From Candidatus Parvarchaeota archaeon (GTDB taxonomy: Archaea > Micrarchaeota > Micrarchaeia > Anstonellales > VGKX01): a stretch of 5,203 bases of DNA. How positions within the stretch are numbered: position 1 is the first letter of the stretch; each line of letters begins with the position of its first letter. Location of the stretch: the NCBI GenBank assembly GCA_016866895.1, contig VGKX01000086.1, positions 1-5,203 of the forward strand, written 5' to 3'. Shown here piece by piece: positions 1 to 4,662 of this stretch. The notes under the pieces are model-generated. The model saw only the letters and a program-made list of their open reading frames with translations. It ran no database searches and was not told the DNA's origin. The translations under genes were made by a program, and so were the position numbers.

Positions 1-316
1 TTGCAAAAGGGGTTTTGTTGCTCCCGCCAAATCCTGCCAGATTCCATTTCCCAATCTTAGTCTTTCTTGCATGGACAGACCTGCCGGTTGACTCAAGGGC
101 ATGCTGGACCTGCAAATTGTCGTTGTTCCCATGAACGTAATAGGCCTGCTTTCCAAGTATTTCTATTAGCTCAAGTGCATATGAAACCGGGCCTTCACTG
201 TTTGTTATGTCCCCTGCAACCAGGATAAAGCCATAATTGCCCTTGGTTGCGTGCATGCGCAGCCTGTCGAGGACTTCTTCCTCTGCGTGCAAATCGGCAA
301 TTGCAAGAAGCTTCAT
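1..316 (-). CDS. Metallophosphoesterase, COG2129-like (3' end cut by window)
   Basis: Translating the minus strand from the ATG at 316 gives 105 residues with no stop before the window edge, so the C-terminal part is missing. The N-terminal half of the calcineurin-like metallophosphoesterase fold is clear: D8-L-H10 (ADLHAEEE), G35-D36 (VAGDITNSEG) and G63-N64-N65-D66 (VHGNND), the usual metal-binding motifs I to III. The segment GFGGSNKTPF at residues 95-104 resembles the GLGGSNPTPF-type motif that I associate with the archaeal Icc-related COG2129 phosphoesterases. Such enzymes are cytoplasmic and use two metal ions to cleave phosphomono- or diesters; the substrate here is unknown. The third motif reads GNND rather than the commoner GNHD/GNHE. 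The start is supported by GGTGA 6 nt upstream. The gene lies 64 nt after the Nop5-like gene on the same strand with no obvious promoter between, so the two are probably cotranscribed. Family assignment is firm; the subfamily is recalled from motifs. Confidence 0.9.
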   Translation of the reverse strand, partial: MKLLAIADLHAEEEVLDRLRMHATKGNYGFILVAGDITNSEGPVSYALELIEILGKQAYYVHGNNDNLQVQHALESTGRSVHARKTKIGKWNLAGFGGSNKTPFA

Positions 317-322
317 CTGAAT

Positions 323-327
323 TCACC
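323..327 (-). promoter_or_regulatory. Shine-Dalgarno site of the metallophosphoesterase
   Basis: On the minus strand the sequence reads GGTGA, then ATTCAG, then ATG. The 6-nt spacing is normal for archaeal Shine-Dalgarno initiation, and it fixes the metallophosphoesterase start at 316. The same GGTGA core precedes the Nop5-like gene and the AbiEi-like gene. Confidence 0.75.
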
Positions 328-343
328 GATTTGGAAAACCTGC

Positions 344-368
344 TTGCCAAAAGCAAAATTCCTGGCAA
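344..368 (-). other. Inverted repeat between the Nop5-like and metallophosphoesterase genes
   Basis: TTGCCA (344-349) and TGGCAA (363-368) are perfect reverse complements separated by 13 nt, forming a possible 6-bp stem in the 64-nt gap of the presumed transcript. On the minus strand the loop contains T runs (TTTTGC, TTT) but no long T tract follows the stem. It could be a weak attenuator or RNA-processing site, or chance. Confidence 0.25.
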
Positions 369-380
369 CTCGATTACAAG

Positions 381-1349
381 CTACCATCTGCGCTTAAAGC
401 CAGGCTTGCCTTTCCCAAACCCGCCCTTGCCCTGGCCTCCATCCCTGCCGCCTTGTCCAGGGCCCCTGTTTTGGCCAAACCTGTTGCCACCAAAGCCGCC
501 GCCTCTTGAAAATCCGCCGCCCATCGGTTTACTGCCCTGTGCGGCTTGCTGCTGGGGCTTTGGCTCTGGAGGCTTTTGCGCAAGCACGGCCTTTGCGCGC
601 GCCTCGAATGTTTCCTTCAGTTTTTCTGCTATGAAGTTTTTTGTAAAGCTGTCAGCTTTTGCCGCTATTGCGATTTTTGTCGCAAGCGCGCGGGCGATTT
701 TGCCCCTTGACCAGCGCGGTGATGATGAGATGAGCGCGTGCTGGAAAATGATGCCGTGCTTTGGCGGGGCAGAGCCTGAGCGAAGGTGCTTGAACAGGGC
801 CTTTTCAGCGCCAAGGACCTGGACTGTGCTTGAAGGCATCAAGGCAAGCTTGTCGACGCCCCCTGCAGAGGCAACCAGCTTTGCGGCAAGTGCAGGCTCG
901 CACAGGTACGAAACGTTTGGGGCAAGGGTTGACACAAGGCTTTGCTGGTAGGTCTCAAGCTCCTCGCGAAGCGAATAGAGGCCAAGAATCTGCCTTGCAA
1001 GTGCCTGGATTTCGTCCAAGTCCGGTTTTTCCAGCTGTATGCCCATGCTGGATTTTGCCTTTTGGGCAAATTCAACCGCCCGCTCGCCGACAATAGGGCG
1101 AAGGGCGGACTCGCTTGGCTCGTTTTTGTCAAACGCAACCACAAACTCGCAGAATTTTTGCGGCTCTGAAATCTTCAGCTCAGGGAAATATACCCCATAC
1201 CACTCAGACATCCGCTCAAAAAGCAGGTTGGCTGTCTTATTAATGTCCTCTATAGAGGCTACGGTGAAGGCAAGCAGGTTGTCGCGCTTTACCAAAGCCG
1301 ATTTGACTGCAAGCTTTGCCTTTTCAAGATAACGCCTTTGGTCAACCAT
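381..1349 (-). CDS. nop5: Nop5/Nop56-type C/D-box sRNP core protein with no N-terminal domain and a Gly/Arg-rich tail
   Basis: This 322-residue protein has the Nop domain that binds L7Ae-box C/D RNA in archaeal 2'-O-methylation particles. Residues 22-58 (RDNLLAFTVASIEDINK, then EWYGVYFPEL) match the start of the Nop5 coiled-coil region. The Nop core runs from about 143 to 236: APNVSYLCEP, SSTVQVLGAEKALFKHL, PPKHGIIFQH, and W213 followed by RGKIARALATK and AAKADSF. Characterised archaeal Nop5 proteins have an additional domain of roughly 100 residues before the coiled coil, which docks fibrillarin; here only about 21 residues precede it. The start is well bounded: GGTGA lies 6 nt upstream, and its TGA is an in-frame stop. 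Residues 277-317 contain 21 glycines with interspersed Arg, Phe, Gln and Lys (SRGGGFGGNRFGQ), a GAR-like low-complexity tail, preceded by a P/Q-rich linker at about 260-275. Archaeal Nop5 tails are more often Lys-rich. No fibrillarin gene is adjacent; the downstream neighbour is a metallophosphoesterase. Membership of the Nop family is clear; a role in a fibrillarin-containing particle is inferred. Confidence 0.93.
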   Translation of the reverse strand: MVDQRRYLEKAKLAVKSALVKRDNLLAFTVASIEDINKTANLLFERMSEWYGVYFPELKISEPQKFCEFVVAFDKNEPSESALRPIVGERAVEFAQKAKSSMGIQLEKPDLDEIQALARQILGLYSLREELETYQQSLVSTLAPNVSYLCEPALAAKLVASAGGVDKLALMPSSTVQVLGAEKALFKHLRSGSAPPKHGIIFQHALISSSPRWSRGKIARALATKIAIAAKADSFTKNFIAEKLKETFEARAKAVLAQKPPEPKPQQQAAQGSKPMGGGFSRGGGFGGNRFGQNRGPGQGGRDGGQGKGGFGKGKPGFKRRW

Positions 1350-1355
1350 TTTGAA

Positions 1356-1360
1356 TCACC
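1356..1360 (-). promoter_or_regulatory. Shine-Dalgarno site of the Nop5-like gene
   Basis: The minus strand reads GGTGA, then TTCAAA, then ATG, a 6-nt spacer. The TGA inside this site is in frame with the ATG, so the coding sequence cannot extend further upstream. This matters because it rules out a missed N-terminal domain immediately upstream in the same frame. Confidence 0.8.
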
Positions 1361-1383
1361 CTAAAAACACAACTAGAAATCAA

Positions 1384-1392
1384 GATAATAAA
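1384..1392 (-). promoter_or_regulatory. Candidate TATA box for the Nop5-like gene
   Basis: The minus strand reads TTTATTATC, centred about 39 nt upstream of the ATG. With the usual archaeal distance of about 25 nt from TATA box to transcription start, the RNA would begin near 1362, just before the GGTGA site, giving a leader of about 13 nt. The geometry is coherent, but the box is only AT-rich and degenerate. Confidence 0.45.
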
Positions 1393-1419
1393 CCCTGGCA
1401 AACGCGAGTCTGTGTTTAC

Positions 1420-1442
1420 CTCTGCATTCAACTCTGCATTCA
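1420..1442. repeat. Short tandem direct repeat in the divergent promoter region
   Basis: CTCTGCATTCA occurs exactly at 1420-1430 and again at 1432-1442, a period of 12 nt. It lies upstream of the candidate Nop5 TATA box and upstream of the glycyl-tRNA synthetase promoter, in the 248-nt divergent gap (1350-1597). It could be a regulator site or a slippage product. Confidence 0.5.
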
Positions 1443-1487
1443 TGCCTGAATTTACCCGCAAACAGGTCTGATATTTGGCATTAGGGG

Positions 1488-1507
1488 CTTATAAGCATAT
1501 TTAATTA
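1488..1507 (+). promoter_or_regulatory. Candidate TATA region for glycyl-tRNA synthetase
   Basis: CTTATAAGC (1488-1496) and the following TTTAATTA (1500-1507) are the best TATA-like elements upstream of the synthetase start. Transcription would begin around 1517-1530, giving a leader of about 70-80 nt. I could not tell which of the two elements would be used. I saw no better element nearer the start codon. Confidence 0.4.
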
Positions 1508-1585
1508 GTTTGCAGCAGCAAAAACCAACAAGGAAGCCAGAACGCTGCAAGGCCAAAAGACAACCCAAGTGCAGTTTGCTCCTAA

Positions 1586-1590
1586 AGGTG
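1586..1590 (+). promoter_or_regulatory. Shine-Dalgarno site of glycyl-tRNA synthetase
   Basis: AGGTG followed by 7 nt (TGTTTAA) and ATG at 1598. It supports this ATG as the start, and the encoded N-terminus (MPLFQKLMEIAIKRSF) agrees with the normal beginning of the family's catalytic core. Confidence 0.75.
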
Positions 1591-1597
1591 TGTTTAA

Positions 1598-3130
1598 ATG
1601 CCGTTGTTCCAAAAGTTGATGGAAATTGCGATAAAGCGCTCATTCTTGCTGCCCTCAAACGAGGTCTACACGCAGACATCCGGGTTTTACGATTATGGGC
1701 CGGCAGGAGTGCTGCTCAAGCATAAGATACAGGAGCAATGGAGGCGGCAATTTTTGAAGCAGGACGGTTTTCTGGAAGTAGAAACTGCCCAGATACTGCC
1801 TGAAATTGTGCTCAAGGCATCTGGCCACGCTGCAAATTTTGCAGACCCGCTTGTCGGCTGCGCAAAGTGCAAGAACAGGTTTAGGGCAGACCACCTCATT
1901 GAGGAGGCAAGAAAAAAGGCTGGAAAGGATGGTTTGACGCAGGGAGATGGGGCGCAGGAAGGCATCCTTGAGGGGCTCAACCCAAAGCAGCTAGAGCAAA
2001 AGATAAGGGAGATTGGCGTGAAATGCCCGCAGTGCGGCGGGGAATTTGAAGGCGTCGGCTGGTTCAATCTCATGTTCCAGACAAATATCGGACCCATTGA
2101 AGGCAATACAGCGTATGCAAGGCCTGAAACGGCCCAGGGAATTTTCCTTGATTTTCCGCGGATTTTCAGGAATTATGGCGGCAAGCTGCCCCTTGCCATA
2201 GGGCAGGTTGGAAAATCATTCAGAAACGAGATTTCCCCGCGCCAGGGCCTAGTCAGGCTGCGCGAGTTCACGCAAATGGAAATCGAGTATTTTTTCAACC
2301 CGAAAAGCCCTCAAATTGAGGGATTTGAGAAGTATAAGGACACTAAGATTAGGATTGCACTGGATGGCAAGGCAGCAAAAGAGGGAACGGCAGGCGGCTT
2401 TTTGTCTGACGGCACAATTCCAAACCAGATACTTGCGTATTTTATTGCCAAGGAATTTGAGTTTTATTTGTCCCTCGGCCTGCCGTATGAAAAGTTCTGG
2501 ATGAGAAAGCTTGGGGCAGCTGAAACACCGCACTATTCTGGCGGCAATTTTGACATGGAGGTAGAAACTTCGTACGGAATAATTGAAACTATTGGAAACG
2601 CCTACAGGACAGACTATGACCTGTCTGCGCACTCAAAGATGTCTGGCACAGACCTGTCGGTTTTTGTGGAGGAGGAAAAGGCAAAGGTGATGCCGCATGT
2701 TGTTGAGCCGTCCCTTGGTGTTGACAGGCTGTTTTGGTGCATTCTTGAACACTGCTTTAGGGACAAATCCAAAGAAAAAGACTGGGAGTGGTTTGACTTC
2801 CCGCCCCACATTGCCCCTTTCACAGTTGCAGTTTTCCCCTTGATGAAAAAGGATGGATTGGCTGAAAAAGCCAAGGAAGTTGTCCAGTTGCTTCGCGCAA
2901 GCCTGGGCTATGATGTGATGTATTCCGAGTCTGGAAGCATTGGCAGGAGGTATGCGCGGGCCGATGAAATCGGGACTCCTTACTGCCTGACAGTTGATTA
3001 TCAGACCCTTGAAGACGGCACAGTCACAGTCCGCTATAGAAACGACGGGGCGCAGGAGCGGCTGAAAATTCTTGACCTTGCCGAAATAATCAGGCAAAAT
3101 GTGAAAAGCGGCAAAGTAAAAATAAGTTAG
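1598..3130 (+). CDS. glyS: Glycyl-tRNA synthetase (class II, archaeal/eukaryotic alpha2 type)
   Basis: This 510-residue cytoplasmic enzyme attaches glycine to tRNA-Gly using ATP. Class II motifs appear in order. Motif 1 lies around residues 57-77, with VETAQILPEIVLKASGH. The glycine-pocket segment ARPETAQG is at 174-181. Motif 2 is at about 205-230, with GKSFRNEISPRQ and REFTQMEIEYFF; R209 and E211 are the conserved RxE pair. Motif 3 is at 369-379 (VEPSLGVDRLF), with R377. Two cysteine pairs, C88/C91 and C143/C146, flank an inserted helical segment and form the zinc-knuckle expected in this type. Residues from about 405 to 505 (IAPFTVAVFPLMKKD onward) form the HGTP anticodon-binding domain, including the SIGRRYARADEIGTPYC segment. 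The length is at the compact end for archaeal homologues, which are often around 570 residues, but no key motif is missing. It is divergent from the Nop5-like gene and convergent with the AbiE-like unit, so it is probably transcribed alone. Confidence 0.98.
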   Translation: MPLFQKLMEIAIKRSFLLPSNEVYTQTSGFYDYGPAGVLLKHKIQEQWRRQFLKQDGFLEVETAQILPEIVLKASGHAANFADPLVGCAKCKNRFRADHLIEEARKKAGKDGLTQGDGAQEGILEGLNPKQLEQKIREIGVKCPQCGGEFEGVGWFNLMFQTNIGPIEGNTAYARPETAQGIFLDFPRIFRNYGGKLPLAIGQVGKSFRNEISPRQGLVRLREFTQMEIEYFFNPKSPQIEGFEKYKDTKIRIALDGKAAKEGTAGGFLSDGTIPNQILAYFIAKEFEFYLSLGLPYEKFWMRKLGAAETPHYSGGNFDMEVETSYGIIETIGNAYRTDYDLSAHSKMSGTDLSVFVEEEKAKVMPHVVEPSLGVDRLFWCILEHCFRDKSKEKDWEWFDFPPHIAPFTVAVFPLMKKDGLAEKAKEVVQLLRASLGYDVMYSESGSIGRRYARADEIGTPYCLTVDYQTLEDGTVTVRYRNDGAQERLKILDLAEIIRQNVKSGKVKIS

Positions 3131-3186
3131 GCAAAATAGGAATAGCGTAAGTAAACCGAGGGAAAGGCGAGGACAACGCAAACCTG

Positions 3187-3213
3187 GGGAAAATAAGGCT
3201 AGGCTAAAAAGCC
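3187..3213 (-). terminator. Possible terminator of the AbiE-like unit
   Basis: On the minus strand, downstream of the AbiEi-like stop, the sequence holds GGCT-TTTT-AGCC (a 4-bp stem, 3202-3213) and then CCTTATTTTCCCC. Archaeal termination relies mainly on T-rich tracts, and these are the first T-rich stretches after the gene besides TGCTTTTATC near 3222-3231. The stem is weak. The whole 3131-3244 gap holds no gene that I can support. Confidence 0.3.
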
Positions 3214-3244
3214 GTAAGATAAAAGCAGGTTGCAAATCCAGAAG

Positions 3245-3772
3245 CTACTTTTCCCTGAATCTCTTTTTGTCAATCCGAATCTGGCTGCGAGTTGCAAACC
3301 TTCCGTAAGGCGTGTCCTTGAATTTTGCGCCATCGATGCTTGGCACCTTGTGGAAGATGATAATGCCTGGGAAAAATTCAAGTATGCGCGCCACCTGCTT
3401 TGCCCTCCAGGTCTTCTTGAGCCTGTTTCGGCCTATGCGAACCTGCAAGTCAATTTTTCCCGAGCGCACAGAATTAACAACGTGCAATTCGGAAGATGGA
3501 TGCCAGGAGATGCCGTGGAATTCCTCGGCAGTTGCGCAAGAATAGTAAAACTTGCTTGTGCTAAGGTATATGCCCATTGCCTGGCGCATTGCAACGGGGG
3601 GCTTTTCCACAAGCCACCCCCGCCGTTCATCGTTGCTTGGGACATAATAGATGCCCTTGAAGGGGGTTGGAAATAAATAAAGATTCTTTGCCATGTCCAA
3701 GATTTCCCTCTTTGGAATTCCTTGGGAAAACAACTGCATGAAACTTATTGACTGCCCGGGAATGATTTTCAT
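3245..3772 (-). CDS. AbiEi-like protein, probable antitoxin of a type IV toxin-antitoxin pair
   Basis: This 175-residue protein resembles the AbiEi antitoxin family. Residues 11-46 look like the end of a winged helix-turn-helix: LFSQGIPKREILDMAKN followed by a GIYYVPSND wing, comparable to the RGVYYLP-type ending of AbiEi N-terminal domains. KFYYSCATAEEFHGI (74-88) matches the family's segment of the type YVSLWSALEYHGL, followed by strand-rich sequence (HVVNSVRSGKIDLQVRI). The C-terminus is strongly basic (RSQIRIDKKRFREK). By analogy it would bind DNA upstream of the operon and neutralise its partner. Its ATG overlaps the stop of the upstream nucleotidyltransferase (ATGA at 3769-3772), and GGTGA lies 7 nt before the ATG, so translation is probably coupled. 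Known AbiEi proteins are generally longer and are encoded before the toxin; here the partner is short and second. The assignment rests on motif resemblance plus the neighbour, not on a database search. Confidence 0.72.
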   Translation of the reverse strand: MKIIPGQSISFMQLFSQGIPKREILDMAKNLYLFPTPFKGIYYVPSNDERRGWLVEKPPVAMRQAMGIYLSTSKFYYSCATAEEFHGISWHPSSELHVVNSVRSGKIDLQVRIGRNRLKKTWRAKQVARILEFFPGIIIFHKVPSIDGAKFKDTPYGRFATRSQIRIDKKRFREK

Positions 3773-4353
3773 TTATTAATCACCTTGTTGAAAGCTTGAA
3801 GCACTTTTTCATCAGGAACCATGTCCAGAAGTTCTGCTTCATCTTCCGGGATGCCGTGCTCCTTTACCATTTGTTCGGCACGCGATAAGCCATTGCCAGT
3901 ATTTAGAAGGATGGCAACCACGTCAAAAAGGTCGCGCGCTTTTTTGCGCCGAGAATAGGTGCCTGATTTCATGCTGAGCAAATCATCTAAAGATGCAACT
4001 AGGATTTCCCTACCGCCAAAAATGCGCTTTTCCGTTTTTTCGATATTTTCATCTGGAGTGAAAACCTCAACTTTGACACTCGCATTTTCTGATTGCACAA
4101 CAAACTGGTTTGTGAATGCCCCTCTTTGAGCGCGGTAACCCTTCTTAGAAAGACATCCCTTCAGCTCTTCCTTGAGTTTCGCATCATCCCCGGAAACAGG
4201 CACAAAGTCAAGATCCACGCTCACCCGATGCTGCAAGTAGAAAAGCGCAAGCGCCGTGCCTCCGACCAGGATAAGCTTGCAATTGGCACAATCCGCAACA
4301 TCTGAGAGTATTGCGGTAGCAAGCTTGTATTTGCGCTGGAAGACATTTTCCAC
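3769..4353 (-). CDS. AbiEii-like nucleotidyltransferase, probable type IV toxin
   Basis: This 194-residue protein has the nucleotidyltransferase motifs of the AbiEii/AbiGii toxin family (PF08843, COG2253). LVGGTALAL at 29-37 carries the GG(S/T) motif. RVSVDLDF at 43-50 carries the DxD metal ligands, D47 and D49. KVEVF at 94-98 supplies a likely third acidic residue, E96. The family's C-terminal motif appears as K129 followed by RRKKARDLFDV (135-145), with R140, D141 and D144. Studied relatives transfer nucleotides to RNA, for example tRNA acceptor ends, and arrest growth; the target here is unknown. The protein is shorter than classical AbiEii (roughly 250-300 residues), with a reduced C-terminal region. 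No in-frame ATG exists near the 5' end: the only start is GTG at 4353, and an in-frame TAG lies upstream. No Shine-Dalgarno site precedes it, and a TATA-like element sits about 25 nt upstream, suggesting a leaderless message. It overlaps the AbiEi-like gene by 4 nt. A catalytically active enzyme is likely; the toxin role is inferred. Confidence 0.88.
   Translation of the reverse strand: MENVFQRKYKLATAILSDVADCANCKLILVGGTALALFYLQHRVSVDLDFVPVSGDDAKLKEELKGCLSKKGYRAQRGAFTNQFVVQSENASVKVEVFTPDENIEKTEKRIFGGREILVASLDDLLSMKSGTYSRRKKARDLFDVVAILLNTGNGLSRAEQMVKEHGIPEDEAELLDMVPDEKVLQAFNKVINK
3780..3784 (-). promoter_or_regulatory. Shine-Dalgarno site of the AbiEi-like gene, inside the toxin gene
   Basis: The minus strand reads GGTGA, then TTAATAA, then ATG, a 7-nt spacer. 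The site lies in the last codons of the nucleotidyltransferase gene and supports both the start at 3772 and reinitiation or independent loading at the second gene. Confidence 0.75.
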
Positions 4354-4373
4354 GATGTTATTTGCACAAAAAA

Positions 4374-4385
4374 GTTTAAAAGCCT
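4374..4385 (-). promoter_or_regulatory. Candidate TATA box for the AbiE-like unit (leaderless)
   Basis: The minus strand reads AGGCTTTTAAAC. The TTTAAA core (4375-4380) is centred about 24-25 nt upstream of the GTG start at 4353, the normal archaeal distance from TATA box to transcription start. The RNA would therefore begin at or within a few bases of the start codon, which agrees with the lack of a Shine-Dalgarno site. Confidence 0.55.
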
Positions 4386-4392
4386 GTTTGCA

Positions 4393-4417
4393 CTAGAACT
4401 GAATTATTCAGACCTAG
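4393..4417. promoter_or_regulatory. 25-nt dyad upstream of the AbiE-like promoter, candidate operator
   Basis: The core CTGAAT-T-ATTCAG (4399-4411) is a perfect 6-bp inverted repeat about a single central base. It is flanked symmetrically by CTAG at 4393-4396 and CTAG at 4414-4417, with only the two intervening positions on each side unmatched. It lies 12 nt upstream of the candidate TATA box. AbiEi-type antitoxins are known to repress by binding inverted repeats near the promoter, so an operator is the simplest reading; an RNA hairpin is the alternative. Confidence 0.45.
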
Positions 4418-4450
4418 CAAAAACAACTAACCACTGAGAGTGTCTTGATA

Positions 4451-4475
4451 CTAGATGACCAAAATGGACATCTGG
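4451..4475. other. Second 25-nt dyad in the intergenic region
   Basis: AGATG (4453-4457) pairs with CATCT (4469-4473), and CCA (4459-4461) pairs with TGG (4465-4467), with one A-A mismatch and an AAA loop. A G-U wobble and a C-G pair extend the stem to 4451-4475. Read as half-sites, CTAGATGACCA and CCAGATGTCCA agree at 9 of 11 positions. It may be a second regulator site or a transcribed hairpin. Confidence 0.35.
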
Positions 4476-4553
4476 AGCAAACAAGATAAGAGCATGTGTT
4501 ATAATCAAAAATAAAAAGGCAAAATAGGGAAAGACCATGATGAAGTGAAGGGC

Positions 4554-4592
4554 AAAGAAAAGTTAAACTAGATTCGCTTTAAGAAAGAAAAG
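4554..4592 (-). terminator. T-rich tracts, possible terminator of the right-hand gene
   Basis: On the minus strand, about 70-110 nt after the stop of the partial gene, the sequence contains CTTTTCTTTCTT (4581-4592) and AACTTTTCTTT (4554-4564). Pyrimidine tracts rich in T are the main archaeal termination signal. No strong hairpin accompanies them. Confidence 0.35.
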
Positions 4593-4662
4593 TAATATTT
4601 TTTCTTGCTTTGCCTCCCCTAATTCAAAATTATCTTGGCCTGGATTATTTTTTGCCGATTTC

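Larger units (their letters stand above)
4354..4662. other. 309-nt intergenic region without a convincing gene
   Basis: Between the right-hand partial gene and the AbiE-like unit I find no ORF with a ribosome binding site and no tRNA or complete C/D-box sRNA. It holds the candidate leaderless promoter (4374-4385), two dyads (4393-4417 and 4451-4475), a 12-nt sequence also present at 3129-3140, and T-rich tracts on the minus strand (4554-4564 and 4581-4592). It is visibly more AT-rich than the flanking coding sequence. Confidence 0.6.

Noticed and set aside
247..951. 234-codon open frame on the plus strand, proline-rich in its first half
   Set aside because: It is antisense to the Nop5-like gene; the proline runs are the reverse complement of the glycine-rich tail. 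It shows no domain and no ribosome binding site.
1509..1550. Possible alternative hairpins (TTTGC/GCAAA at 1509-1522 versus TTGCAGC/GCTGCAA at 1510-1550) in the synthetase leader
   Set aside because: With the likely TATA elements the RNA would start at about 1517-1530, so much of the first arm would not be transcribed. T-box control is not expected in archaea.
3230..3676. 148-codon open frame on the plus strand
   Set aside because: It lies antisense to the AbiEi-like gene, which has a Shine-Dalgarno site, an ATGA overlap with its neighbour and family motifs. The plus-strand frame has none of these.
4404..4538. 44-codon minus-strand frame (MVFPYFAFLFLIITHALILF at its start) that looks like a single membrane helix
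   Set aside because: No Shine-Dalgarno site precedes the ATG, and the hydrophobicity is explained by the T-rich strand. The frame also crosses both dyads. A small toxin-like peptide cannot be excluded but is not supported.
4537..4543. ATGATGA, a perfect match to a C box of a C/D-box sRNA on the plus strand
   Set aside because: No CTGA D box or second C'/D' pair follows within the usual 50-70 nt.
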